Source of the DNA: Hysterangium stoloniferum
Lineage: Eukaryota; Basidiomycota; Agaricomycetes; Hysterangiales; Hysterangiaceae
NCBI GenBank assembly: GCA_015178975.1
Contig: WHVD01000030.1
Span: 124,001 to 188,000, forward strand
Length of the DNA: 64,000 bases
Reading direction: 5' to 3'
Below, one piece after another: positions 1 to 11,615 of the stretch. The translations under genes were made by a program, and so were the position numbers. A model generated the notes under the pieces. That model searched no databases and was not told where the DNA came from. It saw only the letters and a list, made by a program, of their open reading frames with translations. Each line of letters opens with the position of its first letter. The first letter of the stretch is position 1.

Positions 1-642
1 TGAAATACTGCATGTCCTTCAACCGATTTACCAGCTCCAAGATGAGGGGGAGTGGGTATTGATTTTTAATGGTCATTGCATTAAGAGCCCTATAGTCCTG
101 TACTAATCAGAGGGAACTGTCCTTCTTCTTGATAAAGAAGACCAGAGAGGTCATCAGCAATTTCGACAGGTGTATACAACCAGTCACAAGATTCATTGCA
201 AGGAAGGCATCGAGTTCCACTTGTTCATTCAGTGACATGGGATAGACCTTGCAGTTGGGTGGCTTGGCATCAGGAACCAACTCAATCACATGATCCCAAG
301 GCTGTCAGTCTGGCAGGGAGTCAAACGACTCCTTAAAGAACACGTCTTCGAAATCAGGATGACCTCACGAAAGCCTTTTGGAGATGGTGCATGAAACCTC
401 ACCTCTGCCTCCACGAGTTGCTGTGAGGTGGTTGTGGTCATGCAAATTCTTTCTGACCTCTGATCGGGATGAATAGCAGTTGTGAATAGGTGATCACCAT
501 CCTCAAGGGATTCATCTGGCCAGTCCTCTTCATCATCCAAGTCTACAACAATCGAATCAGGGATCCCCTCTGATTCTTTGATCATGAAATCTGGGGCAGG
601 CACATCTATTATGACTTGCAGCCTGCAGAAACCACATAACAT
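1..642 (-). pseudogene. Ty3/gypsy pol fragment (start of reverse transcriptase)
   Basis: Fragment of a gypsy polyprotein read on the minus strand and running off the left edge of the window. One frame (642 to 286) holds the acidic linker before the RT (DEEDWPDESLEDGD, then HPDQRSE). A second frame (289 to 107) holds the start of the RT with KVYPMSLNEQVELDAF and PVFFIKKKD-like LVFFIKKKDSSL, the conserved entry to the gypsy RT palm. Frames change near 287, and the tract around 1-106 continues the RT only in pieces, so the copy is dead. Family assignment rests on these motifs; no LTR for this copy is visible. Confidence 0.85.
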
Positions 643-847
643 GGCAAAAAATCACTACATACACAGGTTAATATCTATAATAAAGACAAGACCTTGGTTT
701 ATGGCTTAATTATTCACCTATAATACTGTAGGATGTATGCATCATACATCCAAAACAGATGAGTGGTGGAATGAAGAGAACTGACAAGTTGGTGGATATT
801 GATTGCTACAAAATGGACACTCATTTTTCTTTGCCACACAAAACCAT
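643..847. other. short spacer, no gene seen
   Basis: AT-rich spacer between the gypsy fragment and LTR-H copy 1. It holds a small palindrome around 735-747 (GTATGCATCATAC) but no coding signal I can support. Confidence 0.5.
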
Positions 848-2294
848 TGTTAGGATCCCATCATTTTGGACCCCCATGACTTGTTTTTTACTAGAAAACC
901 CTTGTCATCTCATTATCAGAGTCCCCACCTACATCATTACCCTTGGTGGTGCCCCTGATACTTGTTTATAGTACATCCTGTCCCATTTCCATCTCCACTC
1001 CACCCATTCCTCCATTTCTATCTCCATGTATACTCTTATTTCCCACTAGTATGGTTTCTTAGTATCATACATTAGTTTCTATATCTCCCCACCTCATCAT
1101 CACTTCCCTCTGATCCATCCTACATTTTGTTTCTTTGATCAGCCTTCTGATCACCCATCTCAATGTAGTATAAAGTTCTTTCCATGTACACTACAGTTCT
1201 TTAGTTCAAATATCGACTTAGATTAGCCCCTCTTATGTAGTTCTTTTGCCCTTCCCTCATCGCTACACTCATAAGAGTGGTCTTTGACAAGTTGTTACGA
1301 CCGTGTCGCAACCCTATCAGTCCCGAGGTTATCGCCACTTGTCAACGTTTCAAGTCATCCTCTCGGAAACCATCGGCCCCGAAGCTGACGAATGTTTTCG
1401 CGAAGATCAAACTCTGTTTACGCCCACGTCAAAATAACTCGTATTGTCTGGTCAAACTTTGATACGTCCCCTTTATTATGTTGATCTGTCCAATCTTATG
1501 TCTCGCATATGTCTATCTATATTTGTAGTCCTTGAACTATTTCCTTTTATCGTAATCCCGCTCTCGGTTATCATCGGCCTCCGAACTAATCATAAACTTC
1601 CCATTCCTAGTCAAGCTTATTGTTAATACCGTGTTCCGCCCTTCTCCCCATTAGTATTTTCCAGACACCTGTTACTTGTATATGAACCCGCTGTAGTTGT
1701 AGTCACTAGGCAATCAGAATATCGACTCAGAATACCCTCATACGCCTGTATCAGTCTCATACTAAGAATCCCCCCATCCACCTTTGCATGCGCTCGCCCA
1801 CTCCCGGCCCCGACCCCTTGGCCCAACGCTTGACTTGTCCTTTGATTCCGATCGGTATCACGCCGAAAGGTACTCATTAGGATTAGTCTTCGCCCGCCCG
1901 AAATTTAAAAACATCCTACGGATATTTGCGAGGGCGCAGCACATAAGCTGAAGCCAAGTCCTTCCGATCGGTCCCTGTCAGCCACCGACATTAGTCAGTT
2001 TTCAGTTCTTAACACAAGTCACAACTCTCTACTTCTCTGCTTTAGCCCTCTGGTCAATTAAGCTAAGTGTTGACCCTTATTTATATCATATTATCTGCTC
2101 TGTTTGAAATACAGGAGCACTTTGACAGTTTGTATGAGGGCACAACACATAAGTTGAAGCCAAGCTCCACTATGGTTATAGAGTCAGATCTTCCAACTAG
2201 TATAATCTCTATCGTTGGCCCCCCAATTAACCCATTTCCCATCATTAGCCCTCCAACTAGAGCATTCTCCCTCTCCTAGGCTTAGATCTTAACA
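848..2294 (+). mobile_element. solo LTR, family H copy 1, split by LTR-A
   Basis: Begins TGTTAGGATCCC and ends GATCTTAACA, with a perfect 5-bp target duplication accat at 843-847 and 2295-2299. Its net length is about 720 bp once the nested LTR-A (1293-2014 plus its duplication) is removed. Related copies lie at 13086, 15376 (fragment), 17604 (minus), 52946 (3' part) and 61825. A solo LTR of an LTR retrotransposon is the simplest reading. It was in place before LTR-A inserted. Confidence 0.88.
1293..2014 (+). mobile_element. solo LTR, family A copy 1 (722 bp), young
   Basis: Starts TGTTACGACCGTGTCG and ends CAGTTCTTAACA, flanked by the 5-bp duplication caagt (1288-1292, 2015-2019). It is nearly identical to the minus-strand copy at 24647-25368, which has the same 722-bp length. 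It keeps many CpG sites that the copies at 39405 and 40268 have lost. It carries the shared GCAGCACATAAGCTGAAG block at about 1930-1963. Confidence 0.92.
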
Positions 2295-2859
2295 ACCATC
2301 AAGACCGGTAAGAAGATCCAGATGTAAGGGGACACTCACATTTTCACATTCCAACTTATTCACCGACATCTTCGATTGTCAGGATTGCTCTTCGACATGT
2401 TGAACCCTCTTTGACTTCATCGATCAGGATCTAGATCGACTGGGCATCTGAGGCCACACATGACTCAGACTGTACCTGGTTGGTCTTCCATGGCCAGTGC
2501 TTGGTAAGGGTAGGGTGGCTCACTGTGTATTTAAGTCTGTAGCTAGCAGAGGGCTCCTTAGATATTTTATCTTCAGATTCCCTTTGCTAGGTGAGATGTA
2601 TTGCACTGTGCTGGCACACATAATATATTTACTTCAGATTCCCTCTGCTAGTGTCCCACTCACCCAGTCATGTGAGTCGTGTGAGCTAGAGAGTTGCCCT
2701 TACAGAATAAAAGATCTCCCCAAGTGACTGGAACTGCCATCATCATACCTCAATTTGTGCTTGACGACTCCGACCTCAATAATAGAGATTCTGAGTTGAA
2801 CTCAACCAACTTCAAGTTGGTACACAGTTCCCCTCACTCCCCCACATGCTGCGAACACA
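2295..2859 (+). other. probable leader or LTR remnant before gypsy gag
   Basis: No gene. It contains a 20-bp near-repeat (CTTCAGATTCCCTTTGCTAG) at 2571-2590 and 2632-2651 and lies directly before the gag start at 2860. It probably contains what remains of the 5' LTR and leader of that gypsy element, but I could not find a second LTR in the window to prove it. Confidence 0.4.
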
Positions 2860-3957
2860 ATGTCTGATATCACCCAAGTGGTTAACCAGCACACTCAAGA
2901 CCTCCAAATCCTCCAGAATGAGCAGATGCAGAACATGACCCTGCTGCAGCAGATTCAGACACAGTTACAGGCCCTTCAAACTGCTCAGGCTGCTCCAGCT
3001 ATGCAGAACCCTCCCCCCACTGCAGCGGTACCCACCATGATACCCACCACATCTTTGACAACAGTCATACCGAAGATGCCTCTCCCAAATGACTATGACA
3101 GTGATCATTCAAAAGGTCGCACATTCTACAATTCATGCCTCCTTTATATCAGCATGAATGTCATGAAGTTTCTGACTGATTACCACAAGATCCATTGGGT
3201 TGTGTCACTCATGAAGATGGGTCAGGCAGCACTCTTTGCAAATCGACTTGTGAAGTTGTGGATGACAGGTAAGCTGACTGGGACTTGGGGGGAATTTGCA
3301 ACACTTTTCAGAAGGGAATTCTTCCCACTGAATGAGGCAAAGGTAGCACGCATGAAGCTCAAAGGCACGAGTTACTACCAGGATCATTGAACAGTCGATG
3401 AATACATGGACGAATTCCATGAGCTCATTGACCTTGCCGGTTACACAGACTCCCTGCAGATTGTTATGCAGTATCAGCATGGTCTGAACTGGGGCATCCA
3501 GACTTCTGTCATGACAATGGAGAAACCACCCAATGACAACGATGAAGAGGCTTGGTACACATCTGCAGCTCGCTTCAACCGAAATTGAAGCATGAACGAG
3601 GTGTTCCATTTGACCAACCCTTCGAACTCTTCGACTCGACCCCTGCCTGTTGTGCCCAAACCCATGTTCACCCCACGAGCAGCATCAGTGGTACCACTGT
3701 CACTGCCACCACCAAGAGCATCTGATGCTATAGATGTTGGTGCAACCAAGAGTTGCAGTCTCCAATCTGTGGTCTGCTACAACTGCCGCCAACCTGGCCA
3801 TATCAGCCGTCACTGTCCTCAGAGGCAACACAGGATCCATGTGCTATTGGAAGACCTCGATGATGAAGACCAGGACATTGCAAGGGAACTCCTGCTTGCA
3901 GAAGCCGACATCCGATTTGCTCAGGCAAGGACAGTCAAAGTCGAGGACTCCCCCTGA
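2860..3957 (+). pseudogene. Ty3/gypsy gag, one frame broken by two stop codons
   Basis: A single reading frame of about 365 codons from ATG 2860 to the stop ending at 3957, broken only by TGA at 3388-3390 and at 3586-3588. The N-terminal part is a Gln-rich coiled segment (QDLQILQNEQMQNMTLLQQ). The middle holds the Retrotrans_gag-like core (WGEFATLFRREFFPLNEA, then DEYMDEFHELIDLAGY). The C-terminal part ends in a CCHC zinc knuckle CYNCRQPGHISRHCP, the nucleic-acid binding motif of nucleocapsid. Both stops fit CGA to TGA change in an otherwise open frame, as expected from CpG decay. Protease follows downstream. Confidence 0.88.
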
Positions 3958-4149
3958 CACATTGAGTCGGAGGATTTTCCCACCAGCAGTGAGTGAAGGG
4001 TACACCCTCATTGCTTCATTCAAATAGATTTAGTGTTCTCTCGGTTGACAATGTACATACCTCCAATACATCCTCTGCTCAATCAAAACTGAGTGAACAT
4101 ACCATAAATTGAGCCGTACCTGACCCCATGACACCCTCCTCTCCCCGTC

Positions 4150-5395
4150 CTCATCTTAGGAGGCCTGCATGGGAGCACCATTTACCCAAATCATTCATTA
4201 TTTCCTCCACTGCATCTGCCAAATTCTTACACCTGAAGGTTGAGATTCAGACCATGGATACAGGGTGTTAAGAACTGGAACAGGAGGTTCTGGGAACTGA
4301 CAGGGACCAAACGGAAGGACTTGGCTTCAGCTTATGTGCTGTGCCTTCGCAAAGGTACCATCGAATGTCCTAAATTTCAAATGTATAGGGTAATACTCAG
4401 CAATCAGAAACCAAGCCATACGTGAACAGTCGGAAACCAAAGTGATGAATATTGAAGTCAAGGTCAAAGTTGTAGATGTAGGTTGGGTTGTGAAATCGGA
4501 TGGCATTAGAATGTGGAGGTCGTGAACAGATAGTGGAGTCAGAGACTAGAGGTGTATCTAAGTCAATATTCTGATTGCTTAGTAGCTACATTACAGCGGG
4601 TTTATATACAAGTTATTGGTGTCTAGAAAATACTAACTAAGGGAAGAGTGGAAATACCCCAAAGACAAATAAACTTGACCAAGAACAGGAAGGTTATGAT
4701 AAAGTCAGAGGCCGTGAATAACTGAGGGCAGTAACTATGAAAAAGGAAACAGTCCATGAGTTACAGGTATATATACGGGCATATGTGAAAATGGATCATC
4801 AAAAGGATAAAAGGACATATCAAAGTATAACCAGATAGTATGAGTATAACTTGACAGGGTTGTAAGCGGTGTTGATCGCCATGAAAGTATACATCAGTGT
4901 CAGGTATACCAATGGTTGCTGATATGAGGATGTGAACAATAACTAGGTGTTGTAAGCCGGTAGTATCATCGGTTACCTTTGTGTTGTGACACGGTCATAA
5001 CACAGGCTCCATCTATCCACTCATACTCTCATCGATTGTGGCGCAAATGACTTATTCATCAATCGGGACTATGTACATGCTAATCGGATCTCTACTCGGA
5101 TGCTGACCTACCTGATCTGCATCTATAATGTCGATGGGACACCCAACGAGGCTGGTTCGATCACAGAGATGGCCTGCACTACAAGGATCACTTGGAGAGA
5201 GCTCTGTTCACAGTCACCCAACTAGGAAAGGAGTCCATTCTCCTAGGTTATACTTGGCTCAGTGACCACAATCCCAAGAGAGACTGGCAGATCCAGGAGG
5301 TTAAGATGACTTGATGCTCTCCACAGTGCAAAGAGTGTTGAATCTCAACCATGAAAGGACCTGCTGAGATTCATGGCTTGCTATTCTGCACCATT
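4150..5395 (+). pseudogene. Ty3/gypsy protease region, split by an LTR-A-like insertion
   Basis: Continuation of the gag-pol at 2860. Before the insertion the frame reads LKVEIQTMDTG. After it the frame reads LIDCGANDLFINRDYVHANR, then VDGTPNEAGSITE and LLGYTWLSDHNP, the retropepsin-like segment typical of agaricomycete gypsy elements (active site DSGA, here DCGA). Frameshifts occur near 5210, and the pol sequence is lost after about 5395. The insertion at 4266-5002 separates the two halves. Confidence 0.78.
4266..5002 (-). mobile_element. solo LTR, diverged family A copy (A6)
   Basis: Reads TGTTAAGAACTGGAAC at its left end and CACGGTCATAACA at its right end, the reverse of family A. It is inserted in the gypsy protease. 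Flanks are caggg (4261-4265) and caggc (5003-5007), a 5-bp duplication with one mismatch. It is much more diverged from copies A1 and A3 than they are from each other, so it is an older insertion or a subfamily. It keeps the shared block at about 4318-4352. Confidence 0.8.
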
Positions 5396-6043
5396 GGTAA
5401 GCGATCCATGTGATTTGTCTTGCTCTATTGACTGTTTACATTCCAGACCCCAATCATTGTACTTTGGCATAACTATTGTGGAAGGAGATGTGGAGGATAA
5501 GGATGATGGATGGATAGGTGATGTTTTAGGATTGGGAATTTGGGTAAGCAGTTGGATGAATCACAATGAATGCTTCGAGGATGGCTATATAGAATCCAGC
5601 CCCCCTCCCTTTCTCACACTCTTGCTCAGTCATACAACCAATGCTTCAAAATTGACACCCCCTGCACTCGGTACAACATTTTTATGGATTCTTAGCTTCC
5701 CCTCATTTTTGACTTTATCTCTACTACTCAGAAACTGACAGGACTCTCTGAAAAGTGATAATGCAGCTTATTAGAAGGTCAATGCATTTTTTCATTAAGG
5801 ACAGAAAACTTTGGTGCCAAAACAACTCAGGGCTGCATTGGCTTGTAATTTCTGATCAGGATAAACATCTCTTTTTCATTTCACAGGCTCATGGTCAACT
5901 TGGACATAAACAAGCATTTTCTACTTGAAGGAATCTGTCAGAGATGTAGAGGATAAGGACAATGGATGGGTGGATGATGTTTTAGGATTAGGAATTTGGG
6001 TAAACAGTTGGATGGATCAGGATGGATACTTCAAGAACAGCTA
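5396..6043. repeat. non-coding tract with a ~105-bp direct repeat
   Basis: About 105 bp starting GAGATGTGGAGGATAAGG at 5486 recurs, diverged, at 5941-6045 (GAGATGTAGAGGATAAGG). Between them is unrecognised sequence. No credible gene. The second repeat unit ends where homology to the second Crypton copy begins. Confidence 0.55.
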
Positions 6044-6134
6044 GAGCATTTCCCTCCAGTATTGACCTCAACACCATTTTTACACTTTCACTCCCTTTCT
6101 TTGGGAGTACCATACTGGCTTCTCCATGGTTTAG

Positions 6135-6753
6135 GAGGATAAGTCACAATTCATTGAATATGCAAAATTTTATGGAAAAATCCTCATATTTTTAAGTGAG
6201 ACTATTTCCTCTGGCTATGACTACATATTTTAGGGGTTTATATTTCATTATCCCAAAATTTCATCTTTAAGACTTGTATGCTCTTCTAAAATATGCACAA
6301 ATATAACGGTTATACAAGATTATCTGGATTGTTACCTAATCTTTGGGATAAAATGCATTCTCTAGTATCTCTGTGACTTTTAAAATATCCACAAACATCA
6401 TAGTTAAACAAGATTTTTTGGGTTATGATTTAATCTTTGGGATAAGATGCATTCTCTTGTATATATGCAAACTTACAAATATAGTTCATATAACTTAAAT
6501 TTGTTTGGTTTAGAAAGTTAACCAGAACTATCTGGCCAACCAATCCATGTTGTGGAATTTATCCCCAAAAGGATAATCTATATATGTTTGTTTGACTAAA
6601 TTTTGTCAGATACAAGATAAATATTAATATTTCCTTATTCTCCAGAATGTCATCTGATAGACTGAATTTGATTAAATCTTAATTCTACAGCAAACAATAT
6701 AAATATATATACTTTAGTGGATAAATAACATTTAAAGTTTTGGGTTATTCTCC
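6135..6753. mobile_element. short TIR element K (619 bp) in the Crypton
   Basis: Absent from the same place in Crypton copy 2, where the sequence runs GGTTTAGAAGTACC without a break. Here it is flanked by TTAG on both sides (6131-6134, 6754-6757). Ends are short imperfect inverted repeats (GAGGATAA and TTATTCTCC). It is AT-rich and holds an internal duplication of about 90 bp (around 6293-6370 and 6384-6470). A diverged relative lies at 52224-52710. It is probably a non-autonomous DNA transposon (MITE-like). No ORF. Confidence 0.7.
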
Positions 6754-6883
6754 TTAGAAGTACCTTCTTCTTTAAGAGCATCCCTTAGTGCAAGGGTGAG
6801 CTCTGTTGTACCATTTACTGCCATTGGCCATTTTTTTTAGAAAGACCTCATTGTCATGTCCACATTTGTTCATGGAATTAAAA

Positions 6884-7511
6884 TCAAAATAGTATGAGTT
6901 TAGTAAATAGAATTTTAACACACTTTAAGATGTACTCTTCAGCTATTAGTTTACAAGCATGGTAGCTCATCACAAAAGCTGGGTGAGTCTTCCATTCGGT
7001 TGGCCAATCCTTCAGAGGTTTGTGGAGACCCCAACTTTCATCTATATTTTCCCAATCATGTACAAATGTGAGCCATTGCTCATGCCTTGGAATGCCTATT
7101 CGTGCAACTGGAATGCATAGTGTGGGAGGTGGAGATCGTAACAGTGATGATAATGGAAGTAGAATTGGCATCACATTGGTTGTGTTGGTGGTGCTGTTGT
7201 TGGGGTTGTATTCTGGTGTGTTCACCATGCCAGTGGGAGGCTGCTACAGGAGAAATTAAATGGGAGAATTCAGCTTTAATTTTTTTCCCCATAGATCTCT
7301 CCATAGAAAACCACAACTCTTTCATTTCTAAGAGTGACACTGGGTGGATATCCTTATGCTCACCAAGGAATGTCATGTTGACTTCACTTTGAATTGGTTG
7401 CAAAGCATCACCATGTCCCTCATCATAATAATGGAGCTCATCAAGTATCTTATCAGAGTATCTTGCTTTACCAATATTAAGACTTGTTAATATCTGTCCA
7501 AGGTTTAACAA
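6884..7511 (-). pseudogene. Crypton copy 1, C-terminal part with GCR1_C-like domain
   Basis: Two overlapping broken frames. 7511-7080 holds DELHYYDEGHGDALQPIQ and FLGEHKDIHPVSLLEMKELW, the region of the presumed nucleophilic Tyr. 7228-6884 holds IPRHEQWLTFVHDWENIDESWGLHKPLKDWPTEW and then a Tyr/Arg-type helix ending LIAEEYILKC, which resembles the GCR1_C DNA-binding domain reported for Cryptons. A frameshift near 7230 separates them. The parallel region in copy 2 confirms the order of parts. Confidence 0.72.
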
Positions 7512-7670
7512 AACTTACATGTTCAGCCTCTGACCATCCACTCCACCAATGAATTGTTGCAAGCATCCAGTGTTTTTCAACTGGTGCTAGCATGAAGCAA
7601 TATTGAGAGCCACCTCACTGGAAACAGTGAGTTGAAAGATGAGTGAGTGTGACATCAATGCCAGCCCCTT

Positions 7671-8486
7671 GTTAGGATACACACACAAGGTGGGTTTCCG
7701 GAGAAACCCGTGGGATATCCGGTAGGACTTGGCTTCAGCTTATAGGCTGCACCCTCGCTAGATCGTGTTGTCCAATTTCGAACAGGCAGATGAGAATCCC
7801 GGGGAGTCCGGGCGGGGTTCGTGGGTCATAAGTCATAGGTCGGAGGTCATGGGTCATGAGTCAAGATAGTCGAGAGAGATAGATGCGCTGGAGCCTGTGG
7901 GCTCCGACTAGTGAGAGCGATGTGAATCAAGCAAGGTTTTAGAGCAGAAAATGGATTAGATTACTGGGGGGAATCTAAGCTAATTTTCTGACTGGATCGT
8001 ATGTACAACATCTGCCAGTTTATATAGACCGTGGAGTGAATGACATACCAAATCCAGTAATGATGAAATGAAACTAACAAAACATAAAATGGGAATAATA
8101 AACACCAAGTTTGGTGTTAGGAACGGGACGGAACGGAGCAGAGTCCGAATCGTGACAAAGCATAACCCATAATGGGAAATGGAGCGGGAGCGGAGTTCAA
8201 ATCGTGACAGGTCATTTGACTAAAACGGGAACGGGGCTCGATTAGAGTGGTGACAGGATTCTGAGCGGGGTCCAGTGACTGATGTGTGGGACGAAGACGG
8301 ACATAGACAGAGATGGAGTCTGGGGGAAGTCCGGTGACTGATATGTGTCATAATGAGGTCGAATGTAACAAGTCTTGACGTATGGAGTCTGGGCAGGAAA
8401 TCCTATAAACAGACATTTGGTGTGTGTAGGGCGTGGTGGCGTACAGGTTAGTGCCCGGAGTCCGGCAGGATTGTCCGGTCGTAACA
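7671..8486 (-). mobile_element. solo LTR, family B copy 1 (816 bp)
   Basis: Full-length LTR: TGTTAGGATACACAC at the left, GTCCGGTCGTAACA at the right, with 5-bp duplication cccct (7666-7670, 8487-8491). It interrupts the Crypton recombinase; copy 2 reads straight through this site. It carries the shared block at about 7727-7760. It keeps many CpG sites, so it is probably younger than the Crypton. This is the reference copy for family B in this window. Confidence 0.92.
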
Positions 8487-9960
8487 CCCCTGTACAAAAC
8501 TCTTTGATCCATTTCTGGACCACATCATGAGACTTAGCAGATCCAGGTTGAACAATGCCATTGCTCCCTACAGATGGGAATAAAAAGTCCTCAGACTGCA
8601 ATATTCAACCATAGACATGTGATTCAAGGAAACTAATCCAGTTGTGCATGTGCTGATCCATATCAACACATGGTAGTTCAGGCTGTGGATATATTTCATA
8701 TATGTGTCCTATGCACTTTGTATCAATTTCTCAAAATATCTGTGACTGTGTACATACCTCACAAATCCACCTCATTGTTGAGCTTACTCTGCCAGTTCTT
8801 CCTCTTAACAAGAGATAATTTCCAATGTGGTATCTTAAATCCATCTTCTGTCACACATCCAATGTGAGATGCTTCCACTTCAGTTTCACAGTTTCAAAAT
8901 TCCTATTTTAGATGCCACAAACCCAGTTTACAATGGTACACATTAACATTGAAGAATTAATTGCATACCTGGTCCAGACAGTCCATGCAGTGGCAAATAA
9001 TGCATGCAACCCAGATACTTGTGCAACATTTGCCATTCATTCAAAGAGAGTTCAGTTGCATGATGGAGAGGAAAGGATACTGGAAAGACTCTCTGTGGCC
9101 ACTCAAAAATGCACTCCATATAGCTCAAGCTCATGGCCCCCCAAGTGTGTCTGAATTCCTTCTTTGCCATTTTTTTGCTTGCAGCATGAATAGTGTCCAT
9201 CACATCTGATGCAGTCACTGGATTTCCAACTGCAGTATTAGAAGATTTATGCCACCTCCACAGCCCTTGATAAATATTTTCACTGTCTCTGGAGAGGGAG
9301 AGGGGTCAGCATTCCATTAGTGAGCACAGTCTGGAAATAACAAATGGTTAAACTTATAAATTATCCTAATATTTCTTGAATGTAGCATGGGCACCATCTT
9401 CCATTGACTTCCCCAGATTATTTTCAAAGTACTTCTAGCTAATAAAACTGGCTAGTGCCTATGGGGATGCTTGATTTGGTTTGATATTACATACACGCAT
9501 GAGCTAAATCTACCATAGTCTACTTCCCCCCTTCTAGGCTATTGGGACAACCTCTTGGATTCTCTAATGTGCTTTTCAATTTAGAGTCTTGTTGCAATGA
9601 AAATATTTCAAAGAGGAACAACATATTTTATAACACAATGTAGGCACATACATACCCCAAATAGCATTGGAATATACATAGTGCAACAACCAATCCCTTC
9701 AACCATTCCTTTCCATGCCAGATATACCATCATAGCCATTAGAGCTATTACTTGCCATACCATGCTTTCTTTTCAAGGCTTGTTTGAGTTGTTCAGTATT
9801 GGCCACAGAGCTGCCTTTGACATTTGTTCTACAGTACTTTTGTCGTAATGTTGAGCAGCTAGTCATTGTAGAATGCTTCAATAAAAGATTTACTCAGAAC
9901 ATTTGAATGTGCAATTTAAATTTAACTCCCATGTACCACATTGAGTAGTATTGTCAAATA

Positions 9961-10246
9961 TATACATTGGGTAGATGACAAAAAAAACAATGAAATTTTA
10001 ACCCACAGATGAATTTCCAATGCCCAAAAACCAACCTCACACCATACATTAAGGACTCTGTAAATCCTATAATCAGTACTAAAAATTGCAGTATGTATCC
10101 TTGCTTTGCCATAGGAGGTGTATTGAGGTTTGCATCTTGATTATCCTTATCTGACCTAGGTTGAAATGCTAAAGAGTTGGCATGGCCAATTTGTCAGGGC
10201 TTATATATTTTATTTTATTTTATTTTATTTTAGTTTAGTTGTCATG
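9961..10246. repeat. spacer with TTTTA microsatellite
   Basis: No gene. A run of TTTTA repeats lies at about 10206-10236, just before LTR-B copy 2. Confidence 0.7.
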
Positions 10247-11170
10247 TGTTAGAACTGGAAAACCCACTGGGCTTCAGATCCCATCCTACATGCACCTGAC
10301 TCTCTAACCACCAGGTTACAGTGAACCGGAACACCCACTGGACCCTGGACTCTACTCTATATGCACCCGACCCTCTACACAGTACCCAAAGTATGTTGAA
10401 AATGAATCCCTAGAATATATCTCAGTTTCATATGATAGTACAACAGACTAACTAAGTACCTAGAATATATCTAATACATGTGTGATTAATATGAGAGTCA
10501 GTCGATATAGGAGAAGATTAGCTTACCTCAGTCTCGTATGATAGTACAACGGACTGAGGTAAAACTATGGTATCTGCATGATATATATATGAAAGATGAA
10601 CAATAGGTAGATGAGTGGCACAGAGGTGAGACATGGGAACAAGGGGAATAACAGCACAACAAAGGGTGTGCTATTTTTGTACCTTTGTTACCATTGTTCG
10701 CTTGATCCTGGTAACAGTCAACCCTGATCCATATATCCATATGTGCAGTGTCTTTGTTCCTCAACAAAGTACAGTCAACTGGATGCCAAACCTGTCTATG
10801 CCTGACCCTCTGTGTCTCACGCACCAATCATTGGACCCCACCAGGGCCCATGCACATCAAACCTGTCTATATCTGACTCCATCTCACGTACCAGTCACCA
10901 GATTCTGCCCAGACAATCTGACAGCTCTCTAACTGAACCCCACTCCCATTATGGTCAAATGACTTGTCATATTTTGGACTCTGCCTTCATTCCATTCTGT
11001 CCCTAACACCTAGTTTGGTGTTTACTCGTCTTGTTTCATGATTACTTGTTTGGGTTTTCATTATTACTGGATTTGGTATTACATACATTCCACAGTCTAT
11101 ATAGTCTGGCTAATGTTGTACATACAATCCAGTCAGAAAATCAACCTAGTTTCTGACCTAGTTCTCCCCC
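10247..11170 (+). mobile_element. LTR, family B copy 2, 3'-truncated, with nested copia LTR
   Basis: Starts TGTTAGAACTGGAAAAC. The middle is recognisable from the family-B core (AACACCTAGTTTGGTGTTTA near 11006, and CCAGTCAGAAAATCAACC near 11131). Homology stops near 11170, where gypsy gag sequence begins, so the LTR end with the shared block is missing. It contains a copia solo LTR at 10394-10766. Confidence 0.8.
10394..10766 (+). mobile_element. solo copia LTR (373 bp)
   Basis: Starts TGTTGAAAATGAATCCC and ends GTTCCTCAACA, with a perfect 5-bp duplication aagta (10389-10393, 10767-10771). It is related to the 343-bp LTRs of the full copia element at 54578 and 60930: same order of CCTAGAAT, CTCAGT and ACGGACTGAGG motifs and the same CCTCAACA end. 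It is inserted in LTR-B copy 2. Confidence 0.88.
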
Positions 11171-11179
11171 AGCAATGTA

Positions 11180-11615
11180 ATGCTCACTATTAGGAGTGGC
11201 ATGCCAAGATTAGTTGTGAAATGCCTTCAGACCACCTGGCAAAGAACAATCAAGACAATGAACAGGCATCCACATCAAACAGGAACAATAGCAATGGTGA
11301 CCAGTCTTCAAAGAAGTCTAAAAATAAAAACAGGACTGACTCAACCCCTACCAATGCTGTGGCCTCTCACGCAATAATGTCAGAACCTCCACAGCCAAGC
11401 CAAAAGATGATTTGAGTACCAAGTGTGGCACTGATGGTAAACTGACCCCAGAGGAAAGACAGTGTCAAAAGGATAATCATCTCTGCCTCTGGTGCAGTAC
11501 TCTGGGATATATGGCCAACAAATGTCCTTTAAACAACACCACAAAAGATTGTGCTGCTAAGGCTGAAAAGCCCTCAGAAACACCCAGCAACCAAGTCAAA
11601 AACAGCATAAGCTAA
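11180..11615 (+). pseudogene. Ty3/gypsy gag C-terminal fragment
   Basis: Two frames (11221-11415 and 11412-11615) cover an Asn/Ser/Lys-rich linker and then LTPEERQCQKDNHLCLWC with the knuckle CLWCSTLGYMANKCP. This is the gag zinc knuckle of agaricomycete gypsy elements, but the CCHC histidine is Tyr, which would disturb zinc binding. A frame change sits near 11412. The following 11616-12048 stretch is degenerate pol without a readable frame. Confidence 0.75.

Larger units (their letters stand above)
6044..9960 (-). mobile_element. Crypton-type tyrosine-recombinase element, copy 1 (decayed)
   Basis: Collinear with copy 2 (29650-34530). Read on the minus strand it encodes, in broken frames, a tyrosine recombinase. 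The N-terminal part (about 9880-8900) includes GNPATASDVMDTIHAA-like sequence. The catalytic part includes SEDFLFPSVGSNGIVQPG (about 8600-8540) and the HxxR box reading HCFQ*GG (about 7630-7600). A YLDELHYYDEGHGDAL segment with the candidate nucleophile Tyr lies near 7440. A GCR1_C-like tail, GLHKPLKDWPTEW, lies near 7010. The arginine pair of the HxxR box is lost by changes that look like CpG decay (Gln and stop). K (6135-6753) and LTR-B (7671-8486) are nested inside. Exact ends are uncertain. Confidence 0.8.
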
